Assembly: GCA_002314525.1 (NCBI GenBank)
Contig: DCGE01000094.1
Span: 39,827 to 55,472 of the forward strand
DNA: 15,646 nucleotides
Origin: Prevotellaceae bacterium UBA1786
GTDB lineage: Bacteria; Bacteroidota; Bacteroidia; Bacteroidales; Bacteroidaceae
Direction of reading: 5' to 3'
Positions within the stretch are counted from its first letter, which is position 1. Each line of letters starts with the position of its first letter. The notes beneath the pieces were generated by a model. That model had not been told where the DNA came from and searched no databases. It saw nothing but the letters and a program-made list of their open reading frames with translations. Shown piece after piece: positions 1 through 7,749 of the stretch. The position numbers were made by a program, and so were the translations under genes.

Positions 1-2
1 CA

Positions 3-191
3 GTCGTAGCACTGATCCTCGTACCATGTTTCAAGATGTTCAAGACGGCTAAGATCGCATTGAACAACATCTGGATACCAATCCTGGCCTGTTTACTGAT
101 ATCCTTTTACGGTGTCAGTCCTGTGCTGATAGTACTATGTGCAGTAGTCGGTGGTTACATCTACGGTAAGGTGAAAGGAGGCAGACAATGA
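3..191 (+). CDS. Chromate transporter family protein, first half of a short-chain pair (3' end only)
   Basis: The frame is open from the window edge to a TGA at 189-191 and gives the last 62 residues. They are strongly hydrophobic, with two membrane segments (around VVALILVPCF and ILACLLISFYGVSPVLIVLCAVVGG, counted from the edge) and a basic tail ending KVKGGRQ. The stop overlaps the ATG of the next gene (ATGA at 188-191). The next gene is a clear short CHR-family protein, and such genes usually come as adjacent pairs that form one transporter, so this is probably the partner half. The fragment alone does not identify the family; the context does. The real start lies outside the window. Confidence 0.8.
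   Translation, partial: VVALILVPCFKMFKTAKIALNNIWIPILACLLISFYGVSPVLIVLCAVVGGYIYGKVKGGRQ
176..181 (+). promoter_or_regulatory. Strong Shine-Dalgarno sequence before the second chromate transporter gene
   Basis: AGGAGG lies six bases before the ATG at 188, inside the end of the upstream coding sequence. Such a perfect site is unusual here, since most starts in this window have no recognisable Shine-Dalgarno sequence. It supports the ATG at 188 and suggests re-initiation by ribosomes that finish the upstream half. Confidence 0.6.
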
Positions 192-778
192 TTTTCTGGC
201 AGTTGTTTATCACATTCAGCAAGATAGGTATATTCAATTTCGGCGGTGGCTATGCCATGCTCTCGCTTATCCACAACGAAGTGGTCGAGAAGAATGCATG
301 GCTTACAGCATCTGAGTTCACCGATATAGTGGCAATATCCCAGAGCACTCCGGGGCCAATTGGCATCAACGTGGCAACATATACGGGCTACACCTCGGTC
401 CTTAATTCCGGCATGCCTGAATGGGTGGCTGTCATCGGAGCTGTCATCGCCACCATCAGTGTTCTCTGGCTGCCTTTCATACTGATGATAGTGATTTCAC
501 GCCTCTTGCTGAAATCCATGAATTCCAGACGTCCGGGTGAAACCACTATTATCGATGTGATGTTTTCAGTAATCCGTCCCGCAGTAGTAGGACTAATCGC
601 AGCAGCAGCCATCCTGCTGATGAACACCGAGAACTTCGGATCGTTCTCTGAAAGTCCGTTTCAGTTCATCACCAGTCTCATAATCTTCGGATTCGCCTTC
701 TTGGGTTCATTCACCCACAAAATCAGTCCAATAGTCCTACTCATCCTATGTGGATTGGCAGGGTTAGTGATATACTGA
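188..778 (+). CDS. Chromate transporter family protein (short-chain CHR, second half of pair)
   Basis: This 196-residue integral membrane protein belongs to the CHR (ChrA-like) family of anion transporters in the inner membrane. The N-terminal block holds the family's conserved pattern: FSKIGIFNFGGGYAML at about 10-25, then a segment with SQSTPGP at about 52-58 followed by GINVATYTGY. Five or six hydrophobic segments follow. At about 200 residues it is the single-domain form, which works with a second short copy; that copy overlaps it upstream by four bases. The start is fixed by that ATGA overlap and a strong AGGAGG site. The name describes the family. In gut anaerobes the natural substrate is not known to be chromate, and nothing else here suggests metal resistance. 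The gene meets the nucleoside transporter gene tail to tail with a gap of six bases and no visible terminator. Confidence 0.9.
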   Translation: MIFWQLFITFSKIGIFNFGGGYAMLSLIHNEVVEKNAWLTASEFTDIVAISQSTPGPIGINVATYTGYTSVLNSGMPEWVAVIGAVIATISVLWLPFILMIVISRLLLKSMNSRRPGETTIIDVMFSVIRPAVVGLIAAAAILLMNTENFGSFSESPFQFITSLIIFGFAFLGSFTHKISPIVLLILCGLAGLVIY

Positions 779-784
779 TAGGAA

Positions 785-2104
785 TTACTCCTTCACGTGC
801 TTGTACTTGAAGAACACTGCGAACAGCACTGCCACTACAAGTGCATAGCCAGCAAAGATGTACCAGCATGTTGACCAATCGCCGAGAAGGAAACCATCAG
901 TATTCCATGAACAATGACTGTTGATGATCTCACCTGCAACGAGCGTACCGATTGTCGCACCCAGACCGTTTGTCATAAGCAAGAACAGACCCTGACCTGA
1001 AGCCTTTATATCATCACTGCATTCCTTGTCAACAAACAGGCCACCCGATACATTGAAGAAATCGAATGCAACACCATATACTATACATGAAAGAAGAAAC
1101 AGCAAGACACCTGGGAAGTCAGGAGAACCACACCCGAAGAAACCGAAACGCAGAACCCATGCCAGCATAGCCATCAGCATGACAGTCTTAATACCGAATC
1201 TCTTGAGGAAGAAAGGAATGAGCAGTATACACAATGCTTCCGCCATCTGAGATATGGAAACGAGCAGTGTAGCGTTGTTGGCACAGAAAGTATCAGCGTA
1301 TTCAGGAATTCCCTTGAAACTCGTAAGGAATGGTGTAGCATAGCTGTTTGTAACCTGAAGAGCCATACCCAACAGAGCTGAGAAGATGAAGAACAAAGCC
1401 ATCTTCCTCGTCTTGAATAATTTGAAGGCATCAAAGATTGACGACTGCTTCTTTGTTCCGTCAAAACATATCTTACACTGCGGCAGAGTGAAACAATAGA
1501 TACAAAGCAACACACCCAGAACACCCGATACAAGGAACTGCATGTAAGTGTACTGAAACTTGAAACTATCAGCAGCGAGCGTGAAAGAGAAACCACCATC
1601 GTTCAATGTAGCACAGTTCACGAACCACATCGTAGCGATGAAACCCACTGTTCCGAACACACGGATAGGAGGGAAAGCTTTCACCGTGTCAAACCCGTGA
1701 TTGGTCAGTGTTTTGAAGGCAACTGTATTCGACAGAGCTAAAGTAGGCATATAGAAAGCCACGCTTATCAGATACACGGTAATGAATGTAGCCTTGTCAG
1801 GGTTTACACCTGCCGCCTCAGCAGCCGCACCCATATAACAAAGATACATCATCGCAATACCTGCAATCAAGTGACAAAGACCTAACAGTCTCTGAGGCTG
1901 GATATACTTGTCAGCAATGATACCCATCAAAGTAGGCATGAAGATAGATACAAAACCTTGCATGGAATAGAACCATGCAATCTCTGCACCCATACCGACC
2001 TTTCCCAGATAGTTACCCATACAAGTGAGGTAAGCACCCCACACTGCAAACTCAAGGAAGTTCATGACCGTCAGCCTGAACTTCAGATTTGATGATTTTT
2101 CCAT
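785..2104 (-). CDS. nupG: NupG/XapB-like nucleoside:H+ symporter (MFS)
   Basis: This is a 439-residue major facilitator protein with about 12 membrane helices, very similar in pattern to E. coli NupG (418 residues). From memory, the shared landmarks are the N-terminal FLEFAVWGAYL block, FMPTLMGIIADKY, FPPIRVFGTVGF (about 144-155), FALLGM-like and NSYATPFL stretches, YGVAFDFFNVSGG, GQGLFLLMTNG and a C-terminal FAGYALVVAVLFAVFFKYKH. It probably imports nucleosides driven by protons. I chose the ATG at 2104 (MEKSS). The in-frame TTG at 2137 lies inside the promoter -7 element, so it would not be transcribed as part of the message, and family members begin at about this point. The gene has its own promoter (2135-2165) just after the terminator of the upstream gene, so it is probably a single-gene unit. 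Whether it prefers purine or pyrimidine nucleosides cannot be read from the sequence. Confidence 0.92.
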   Translation of the reverse strand: MEKSSNLKFRLTVMNFLEFAVWGAYLTCMGNYLGKVGMGAEIAWFYSMQGFVSIFMPTLMGIIADKYIQPQRLLGLCHLIAGIAMMYLCYMGAAAEAAGVNPDKATFITVYLISVAFYMPTLALSNTVAFKTLTNHGFDTVKAFPPIRVFGTVGFIATMWFVNCATLNDGGFSFTLAADSFKFQYTYMQFLVSGVLGVLLCIYCFTLPQCKICFDGTKKQSSIFDAFKLFKTRKMALFFIFSALLGMALQVTNSYATPFLTSFKGIPEYADTFCANNATLLVSISQMAEALCILLIPFFLKRFGIKTVMLMAMLAWVLRFGFFGCGSPDFPGVLLFLLSCIVYGVAFDFFNVSGGLFVDKECSDDIKASGQGLFLLMTNGLGATIGTLVAGEIINSHCSWNTDGFLLGDWSTCWYIFAGYALVVAVLFAVFFKYKHVKE

Positions 2105-2134
2105 TTTTCCGTTATTGTTAATATTTATGATGTG

Positions 2135-2165
2135 CAAAAGTACAACAAAAAATTAACCTGACAAA
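2135..2165 (-). promoter_or_regulatory. Bacteroidetes-type promoter for the nupG-like gene
   Basis: Read on the minus strand, a TTTG (-33 element, 2162-2165) is followed after 19 bases by TACTTTTG (-7 element, 2135-2142). This matches the Bacteroidetes housekeeping consensus TTTG-N19/21-TAnnTTTG. Transcription should start near 2128, giving a leader of about 25 bases before the ATG at 2104. Confidence 0.75.
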
Positions 2166-2176
2166 AAGTTTCAGCC

Positions 2177-2210
2177 AAAAACAAAGGACACGTCATTGAC
2201 GCATCCTTTG
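2177..2210 (-). terminator. Intrinsic terminator after the LTxxQ protein gene
   Basis: On the minus strand a perfect 7-bp outer stem, CAAAGGA (2210-2204) with TCCTTTG (2188-2182), closes around an inner CGTCA/TGACG-type dyad and is followed at once by five T residues (2181-2177). It lies 24 bases past the stop of the 2235-2690 gene and just before the promoter of the next gene, which is where a terminator would be expected. There is no T run on the plus strand, so it should act only on minus-strand transcripts. Confidence 0.75.
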
Positions 2211-2234
2211 ATAATTGTAATATAAGATACTTGC

Positions 2235-2690
2235 TTATTGCTGTACAGCTCCCTGAGGACCACCCATAGGACCACCTGGAAAACCGCCGCCTTGTGGGCC
2301 ACCTGGGAATCCACCTTGAGGACCGCCCTGACCACGACGCTGACGCATCTGCTTCTGTGCCTCTTCGTACTTCTTCCACTGATCTTCTGTAAGAATCTTC
2401 TTGAGTTCTGCTTCCTGTGCTTCACGACGCTTCTGCATTGCTTCACGATCCATGCGCTGGCCCTGCTGACCTTCTTCCATCTGTTTTCTCATCTCGTCAG
2501 ACTGCTTCTGATAGAGAGCCTTTACTTTCTCATACTGTTCGTCAGTGAGTTCGCATGTCTCCTTGATACGATCTGCCTGACGCTTTACCATCTGTGCTGG
2601 ATCGAACTGACCACCACCGAAACCACCTTGTCCCTGTGCGAATACACTTGTTGCCATGCAACAAAGAATTGCTAGAAATAACTTTCTCAT
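2235..2690 (-). CDS. Secreted Spy/CpxP-like protein with two LTxxQ motifs and Gly/Pro-rich tail
   Basis: This is a 151-residue exported protein. Residues 1-18 form a signal peptide (MRKLFLAILCCMATSVFA, cut before Gln19). The central part (about 32-118) is charged and helical, and contains LTDEQ at 48-52 and LTEDQ at 100-104, the spaced LTxxQ motif of periplasmic Spy/CpxP-type proteins. The stretch between them is rich in Gln, Glu, Arg and Met. The last 33 residues are almost only Gly, Pro, Gln and Phe in imperfect GGPQGGFP-like units. In Bacteroidetes, similar proteins are annotated as DUF4890. By family analogy it could bind misfolded proteins or envelope stress ligands in the periplasm, but that is inference. 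It is transcribed alone, with its own terminator. I could not find a convincing promoter in the 136 bases before it. Confidence 0.85.
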   Translation of the reverse strand: MRKLFLAILCCMATSVFAQGQGGFGGGQFDPAQMVKRQADRIKETCELTDEQYEKVKALYQKQSDEMRKQMEEGQQGQRMDREAMQKRREAQEAELKKILTEDQWKKYEEAQKQMRQRRGQGGPQGGFPGGPQGGGFPGGPMGGPQGAVQQ

Positions 2691-2794
2691 AATACTTAAA
2701 TTTTAATACGTTGTTAGTAATTGTTATTAACGAAATCTGCTTATTAGACTTCATTTTTTTTCGTAGGTTTAATCTCAATGTCAAAAAATTACTG

Positions 2795-2802
2795 TAACTT
2801 TG
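2795..2802 (+). promoter_or_regulatory. Probable -7 element for the 2827 gene and the mnmG operon
   Basis: TAACTTTG matches TAnnTTTG exactly and lies 24 bases before the ATG at 2827, a normal spacing for this group. I see no good TTTG about 20 bases further upstream, so the -33 part is weak or missing. No other promoter is visible before mnmG, so this one probably drives the whole 2827-7685 unit. Confidence 0.55.
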
Positions 2803-2826
2803 CAATAAATTAAACGAAAATAAAAA

Positions 2827-3351
2827 ATGAACAGATTGGCTCGTATTAATTTGCTTGGAATAGTAATGTCTCTGTCTTCGGTGTTCTGCATTTCCTCTCT
2901 TGCTCAGGACAGTCTGAGGTATGAGAACATGTCGTGTATCAGTTCGACGAATCCGGACGATATTCAGGAAGGTCTGACATTCTCCATGAAGGTGACTACT
3001 CAGAAGAAGACCAAATTCATCGAGGTGGATATCGATGGGTATCCGGGCGAGGATGAACCTATGAACTTCGTATTCGGCAGGACTACTGATCTCGGCAGCG
3101 GGAACGTAGTTTGGAAGGACAGTGGTGAATTCATGTTGTCGCGTGCTGCAAAAGGTAAGAGATGGATTATTAGGTTCGGTGCTGTTGCGGAAGGAAAGAC
3201 TGCTGTTCCATGTCAGTTGATAAAGATAACAAGCAGCGGCAACGACTTGCTTATGTACCAGCTTGTTTTTGCAAGTGCACAGGTTGAACAGGTAAGGTCA
3301 TTCCTGAAACAGGCTGTTGAGAACAATATCATCAAACAGACGGAATTGTGA
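2827..3351 (+). CDS. Secreted protein of unknown function, coupled to mnmG
   Basis: I do not recognise this 174-residue protein. It begins with a basic, then hydrophobic signal peptide, probably cut after SSLA (residues 23-26) before Gln27-Asp28. Cys21 is not in a lipobox, so it is probably not a lipoprotein. The mature part is a mix of short beta-like stretches (GLTFSMKVTT, TKFIEVDIDGY, RWIIRFGAV, LLMYQLVFAS) and ends in a helix (QVEQVRSFLKQAVEN). This would fit a small all-beta periplasmic domain with a C-terminal helix. Its TGA stop overlaps the GTG start of mnmG (GTGA at 3348-3351), so the two are translationally coupled although one product is exported and the other is a cytoplasmic tRNA-modifying enzyme. 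No function can be given from sequence alone. Confidence 0.8.
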   Translation: MNRLARINLLGIVMSLSSVFCISSLAQDSLRYENMSCISSTNPDDIQEGLTFSMKVTTQKKTKFIEVDIDGYPGEDEPMNFVFGRTTDLGSGNVVWKDSGEFMLSRAAKGKRWIIRFGAVAEGKTAVPCQLIKITSSGNDLLMYQLVFASAQVEQVRSFLKQAVENNIIKQTEL

Positions 3352-5243
3352 TTTTCAATTACGACGTCATAGTTGTCGGAGCGGGACATGCCGGATGTGA
3401 GGCTGCTGCTACGTCTGCGCGTATGGGTGCCAAGACGGTACTCATTACGATGGATATGAACAAGATTGCCCAAATGTCATGCAATCCTGCGGTAGGTGGT
3501 ATTGCCAAGGGTCAGATAGTGCGTGAGATTGATGCACTGGGAGGTCGTATGGGTGAGGTGACGGATGCTTGTACCATTCAGTTCCGTATGCTCAACCTCT
3601 CAAAAGGTCCTGCAGTATGGAGTCCTCGTGCACAATGCGACAGGGCAAAATTCATCCAGACATGGAGATCGATTCTTGAAAACACACCCAACCTGAACAT
3701 CTGGCAGGACTGTGTGTCCGAACTCCTGACAGCCAACAACCACGAAGTCATCGGTGTAAGAACCATGTGGGGTGCTGAATTCCATGCCAAATGTGTTGTC
3801 ATCACTGCTGGTACGTTCCTGAACGGTCTGATGCACATTGGAAGGAAGAAGGTCGAAGGCGGACGAATTGCCGAACCTGCAGCGAAGGGGTTGACGGAGT
3901 CGATAACCGCACTGGGAATACGACAGGGTAGGATGAAGACCGGTACTCCGGTACGAATTGACCGCCGAACCGTGGATTTCTCACTCATGGAACGCCAGGA
4001 TGGCGATGAAGGCTGGTATAGGTTTTCATATCTCACACCTCATTCCAGCCATAGGTTGAACCGTCTCCCATGCTGGCTATGCATGACGAACGAGGAGGTG
4101 CACAGGATTCTGAGTTCGGGTTTCAATGACTCACCACTCTATAACGGTCAGATCCAGAGCATAGGTCCGCGATACTGTCCGAGCATAGAGACAAAACTGC
4201 ATACCTTCCCTGACAAGTCGTTCCACCAGCTGTTCCTCGAACCAGAAGGAGAGACAACAAATGAGATGTACCTCAACGGATTCTCGTCGTCTCTGCCGAT
4301 GGATGTACAGATAGAGGCACTGCGCAGAATTCCTTGTTTCAGGAATGTGGAGGTCTATCGTCCGGGCTATGCTATTGAATATGATTATTTCGATCCTACC
4401 CAGTTGAATCACACATTGGAGTCGAAAGTGGTGCCAAACCTCTTCTTTGCAGGTCAGGTCAACGGTACTACCGGCTATGAAGAGGCAGCGGGTCAGGGAC
4501 TTATTGCCGGAATCAATGCAGCAATCAAGTGCACTGGAGGTGAACCATTCGTACTTCACAGGAATGAAGCATATATTGGAGTATTGATCGACGACCTCGT
4601 CACAAAGGGAGTTGACGAACCATACCGTATGTTTACCTCAAGAGCTGAATACCGCATACTGCTCCGTCAGGACGATGCCGACATGAGACTTACGGAAAAA
4701 GGCTACCGAATAGGCCTTGCAACCGAAGAAAGATATAAATTAATGGAGAATAAGAAGGCTGAAATCAAAAAAATCATTAACTTTGCAGAAACATTCTCCA
4801 TCAAGGCGGCATACATCAACGATGCTCTCGTTGCCATAGGCACCACCCCTCTGGAAAGAGGATGCAAGCTTGTTGACCTTCTCGGAAGGCCAGGTGTGAC
4901 AATAGAGAACATGCGTCGCAGTATAAAGGGGTTCGACGAATTCCTGAATCAGTTGTTCTCTGCCTACGATAACGAATTCGCCTCAGAGATATCGGAGGCA
5001 GCCGAGATACTCATCAAGTACAAAGGCTACATAGAACGTGAGCAGATGGTGGCAGACAAGATGCTAAGGCTTGAGAACATCCGTATCGCAGGAAAGTTCG
5101 ACTATCCGAACATGTCTCAGATAAGTATTGAGGCACGCCAGAAACTCTCAGCCATCAATCCTGCTACTCTTGCTCAGGCAAGCAGGATTCCCGGTGTCTC
5201 ACCAAGCGACATCAATGCTATGCTTGTATTGTTGGGACGATAA
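3348..5243 (+). CDS. mnmG: tRNA uridine-5-carboxymethylaminomethyl modification enzyme MnmG
   Basis: With MnmE, MnmG builds the cmnm5 group on the wobble uridine of several tRNAs, using FAD, NADH and methylene-tetrahydrofolate. The 631 residues match the usual length of about 630. The FAD-binding GAGHAG lies at 11-16, the MSCNPAVGG block with Cys45 at 43-51, and the two family signatures at 273-283 (GPRYCPSIETK, with the conserved Cys277) and 368-384 (beginning AGQVNGTTGYEEAAGQ). The C-terminal helical domain that binds MnmE covers roughly 550-631 and is complete. The start is GTG, overlapping the stop of the upstream gene; it gives MIFNYDVIVVG, the expected N-terminus, and I see no better start. 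apt follows after 30 bases. The gene was formerly called gidA. Confidence 0.97.
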   Translation: MIFNYDVIVVGAGHAGCEAAATSARMGAKTVLITMDMNKIAQMSCNPAVGGIAKGQIVREIDALGGRMGEVTDACTIQFRMLNLSKGPAVWSPRAQCDRAKFIQTWRSILENTPNLNIWQDCVSELLTANNHEVIGVRTMWGAEFHAKCVVITAGTFLNGLMHIGRKKVEGGRIAEPAAKGLTESITALGIRQGRMKTGTPVRIDRRTVDFSLMERQDGDEGWYRFSYLTPHSSHRLNRLPCWLCMTNEEVHRILSSGFNDSPLYNGQIQSIGPRYCPSIETKLHTFPDKSFHQLFLEPEGETTNEMYLNGFSSSLPMDVQIEALRRIPCFRNVEVYRPGYAIEYDYFDPTQLNHTLESKVVPNLFFAGQVNGTTGYEEAAGQGLIAGINAAIKCTGGEPFVLHRNEAYIGVLIDDLVTKGVDEPYRMFTSRAEYRILLRQDDADMRLTEKGYRIGLATEERYKLMENKKAEIKKIINFAETFSIKAAYINDALVAIGTTPLERGCKLVDLLGRPGVTIENMRRSIKGFDEFLNQLFSAYDNEFASEISEAAEILIKYKGYIEREQMVADKMLRLENIRIAGKFDYPNMSQISIEARQKLSAINPATLAQASRIPGVSPSDINAMLVLLGR

Positions 5244-5273
5244 CGTAAACGATTTAACTAAAATAACAACGAA

Positions 5274-5804
5274 ATGAACAATCAGTATCTATTGGACCAC
5301 TTGCGCTGTGTCCCAGACTTTCCGATTCCTGGAATCAATTTCCGTGATGTCACAACTCTCTTCAAAGACCCTGAATGTCTTAAGATAATGGAAGAAGAGA
5401 TGTATGAATACTATAAGGATAAGGGCATCACCAAGGTTGTTGGAATCGAGTCACGTGGATTCATCATGGGTGCTATCCTTGCACAGCGTCTCGGAGCGGG
5501 ACTCGTACTCTGCCGTAAACCGGGAAAACTGCCTGCTGAAACCGTAAGTCAGGAATTTACTAAGGAATACGGCACAGACGTAATAGAAATACATAAGGAC
5601 TCTATCTCAGAGAATGACGTAGTACTCATCCACGACGACCTCCTCGCAACAGGCGGTACAATCAAGGCAGCATGGGATCTCTGCCGTAAGTTCAATCCGA
5701 AGAAGTGCTATATGAACTTCATCATCGAAATCCGTGACGAGGGTCTTAAGGGCCGTGAGTTCATCGGTGATGAGATTGACATCATGACACTTATTAAGGT
5801 GTAG
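5274..5804 (+). CDS. apt: Adenine phosphoribosyltransferase
   Basis: Apt salvages adenine: adenine plus PRPP gives AMP and pyrophosphate, in the cytoplasm. The 176 residues are the normal length. Diagnostic parts are the N-terminal FPIPGINFRDVT (about 16-27), GIESRGFIMG (57-66), RKPGKLPAET (81-90), the flexible-loop region with its Tyr99, and the PRPP-binding motif VVLIHDDLLATGGT (116-129) with paired Asp121-Asp122. The ATG lies 30 bases after mnmG with no promoter or terminator between them, so the two are probably cotranscribed. mnmG-apt-uvrC order is, as I recall it, common in Bacteroidales. The gap to uvrC holds a heptamer repeat array instead of ordinary intergenic sequence. Confidence 0.97.
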   Translation: MNNQYLLDHLRCVPDFPIPGINFRDVTTLFKDPECLKIMEEEMYEYYKDKGITKVVGIESRGFIMGAILAQRLGAGLVLCRKPGKLPAETVSQEFTKEYGTDVIEIHKDSISENDVVLIHDDLLATGGTIKAAWDLCRKFNPKKCYMNFIIEIRDEGLKGREFIGDEIDIMTLIKV

Positions 5805-5815
5805 GTCATTGGTAC

Positions 5816-5857
5816 GTTAGCCGTTGGCCGTTGGCTAGCAAACAGCAAATAGCTAAA
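5816..5857 (+). repeat. Degenerate heptamer repeat array between apt and uvrC
   Basis: Six consecutive seven-base units keep strict register: GTTAGCC, GTTGGCC and GTTGGCT, then AGCAAAC, AGCAAAT and AGCTAAA. The first three are variants of one heptamer and the last three of another. The turn at GGCTAGC (5833-5839) lets the first half fold back (TAGCC at 5818-5822 with GGCTA at 5833-5837). The array fills most of the 54-base gap and runs up to the GTG start of uvrC. Confidence 0.65.
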
Positions 5858-5858
5858 A

Positions 5859-7685
5859 GTGACAGACAAGGACAAACTCAAGACAATAGTAGCATCTCTG
5901 CCTGAAAAGCCGGGATGCTACCAATATTTTGACTCTGAAGGCACTGTCATCTATGTAGGAAAGGCAAAGAACCTGAAACGCCGTGTCAGTTCCTATTTCC
6001 TGAAGAACGTAAACTCCAGAAAGACACAGATCCTCGTCAGTAAGATATGTGATATTCAATACGTAGTAGTATCGACTGAGGAAGACGCTCTGCTTCTTGA
6101 GAACAACCTCATCAAGAAGTATAAACCCCGCTACAACATACTTCTCAAGGACGACAAGACCTACCCATCAGTATGCGTAACACACGAATACCTGCCTCGC
6201 ATATTCAAGACTCGTAACACATCTGTTCCACATGCAGAATACTATGGTCCGTTCTCGCATGCCGGTATTCTGAACAACATGCTGGAACTCATCAACAAAC
6301 TCTACCCCCTCCGTAGGTGCCGTATGCCAATGACAAAGGAAGGTATTGAGCAAGGCCGCTACAATACATGCCTGGAATACCATATCAAGAACTGTCAGGC
6401 TCCGTGCACAGGACACCAGTCGCACGAGGAATACATGGAAAACGTACGCGAAGTCAAGGAGATCCTCAAGGGCAACACACGCACAATATGCAGCAGACTC
6501 CTTGAACAGATGAATCAACTGGCGTCGGAACTGAAGTTCGAAGAGGCTGAAATCCTGAAACAGAAATACATGCTTGCCATGGAATACTGTGAGAAGACTG
6601 AAGTCATAGCACATTATTCCCATGATATCGATGTGTTCAGCATAGCCGATGACGAGAAGTCAGCCTTTATCAACTTCCTCCACGTCACCAATGGATGTAT
6701 CAACCAGGCATTCACCTTTGAATACGCAAAACGGATGGACGAAACTCCTGAAGAACTGCTGGCACTCGGCATCGTGGAGATGAGGGAACGGTATCACAGC
6801 CATGCAAAGGAAATTGTGCTGCCTTTTGAGATTGAGACAGAACTGGCTGACGTGACGATCACAGTCCCTCAGCGTGGTGAGAAACACGACCTTCTGGGTA
6901 TTTCACTTGCCAATGTGCGCCAGTATAAGTTCGACAAGGCACGTCAGGCAGAGAAGCTCAACCCGGAACAGCGCAATACCAACCTGTTGAAAGCCCTCCA
7001 GGAACACCTGCACCTTGAGAAACTCCCTTACCATATCGAGTGCTTTGACAACTCGAATATCTCGGGTACTGATGCCGTAGCCGGCTGTGTAGTGTTCAAA
7101 GGTGCAAAACCATCAAAGGATGACTACAGGAAATACAATATCCGCACCGTTGTAGGTCCTGACGACTATGCCTCAATGGCCGAAGTGGTGTTCCGACGAT
7201 ATGGCAGGATCAAGGCCGAACACACCAGCGAATTAGACAGATACCTCCCCGATCTCATCATTGCCGACGGCGGAAAAGGCCAGATGGAAGTCATACGGAA
7301 AGTCATTGAAGACGAACTGCATATCCGAATCCCTATTGCCGGACTGGCAAAAGACGGCAGACACCGCACATCCGAACTGCTTGTGTTCCAAAAGGAAGGT
7401 GGCATATCATCGGTGGGGATAGATATCAAGACACCACTGTTCCAGTTCCTCACACGCATTCAGGACGAGGTACATCGTTTTGCCATAACTTTCCATCGCG
7501 ACAAACGAAGTCGTCACCAGACCAAATCACAGCTCGACGATATTAAAGGAATCGGTCCACAGACAAAGGAAACGCTTCTCAGGCATTTCAAGAGCGTAAA
7601 ACGTATCCGCGAAGCCTCAGCCGATGAACTCACAAAACTCATAGGACCTGCCAAAGCGAAACTGATAACCGACTTCTTCAAATAA
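5859..7685 (+). CDS. uvrC: Excinuclease ABC subunit C
   Basis: UvrC makes both incisions in nucleotide excision repair after UvrA/UvrB mark the damage. Domains in order: GIY-YIG nuclease (about 15-95, with GCYQYF at 19-24 and YVGKAKNLKRR at 32-42), a cysteine-rich part with Cys154, Cys171, Cys179 and Cys183 (spaced as the Fe-S ligands of E. coli UvrC), a UVR domain that meets UvrB (about 208-243), the RNase H-like second nuclease (about 390-550, with Asp397, Asp470 and His539 as likely catalytic residues) and a C-terminal helix-hairpin-helix DNA-binding domain (about 560-608, LDDIKGIGPQTKETLL). The 608 residues are a normal length. The start is GTG: an in-frame TAG lies three codons upstream, and the conserved LPEKPGCYQY block follows at the expected distance. 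The gene ends just before a strong terminator. Confidence 0.97.
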   Translation: MTDKDKLKTIVASLPEKPGCYQYFDSEGTVIYVGKAKNLKRRVSSYFLKNVNSRKTQILVSKICDIQYVVVSTEEDALLLENNLIKKYKPRYNILLKDDKTYPSVCVTHEYLPRIFKTRNTSVPHAEYYGPFSHAGILNNMLELINKLYPLRRCRMPMTKEGIEQGRYNTCLEYHIKNCQAPCTGHQSHEEYMENVREVKEILKGNTRTICSRLLEQMNQLASELKFEEAEILKQKYMLAMEYCEKTEVIAHYSHDIDVFSIADDEKSAFINFLHVTNGCINQAFTFEYAKRMDETPEELLALGIVEMRERYHSHAKEIVLPFEIETELADVTITVPQRGEKHDLLGISLANVRQYKFDKARQAEKLNPEQRNTNLLKALQEHLHLEKLPYHIECFDNSNISGTDAVAGCVVFKGAKPSKDDYRKYNIRTVVGPDDYASMAEVVFRRYGRIKAEHTSELDRYLPDLIIADGGKGQMEVIRKVIEDELHIRIPIAGLAKDGRHRTSELLVFQKEGGISSVGIDIKTPLFQFLTRIQDEVHRFAITFHRDKRSRHQTKSQLDDIKGIGPQTKETLLRHFKSVKRIREASADELTKLIGPAKAKLITDFFK

Positions 7686-7730
7686 ATAAAGGGATTGCAA
7701 CAACAACTGTACTGCAATCCCCTTTATTTT
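7684..7730. terminator. Two-way intrinsic terminator between uvrC and the HIT gene
   Basis: AAATAAAGGGATTGCA (7684-7699) pairs with 7713-7729 over 16 bp, broken only by one bulged C, around a 13-base loop. A-rich and T-rich arms on either side give a T-rich tail on both strands. It overlaps the uvrC stop and lies 20 bases before the minus-strand stop of the HIT gene, so it should end both convergent transcripts. Confidence 0.88.
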
Positions 7731-7749
7731 GTTATGACTGGTTCACCGT

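Noticed and set aside
188..778. Heavy-metal resistance island suggested by a chromate transporter
   Set aside because: There is no reductase, regulator or mobile element nearby, and short CHR proteins are common in anaerobes without any chromate link.
5244..5273. Riboswitch or promoter before apt
   Set aside because: The gap is only 30 bases, with no -7 element and no structure. Cotranscription with mnmG is simpler.
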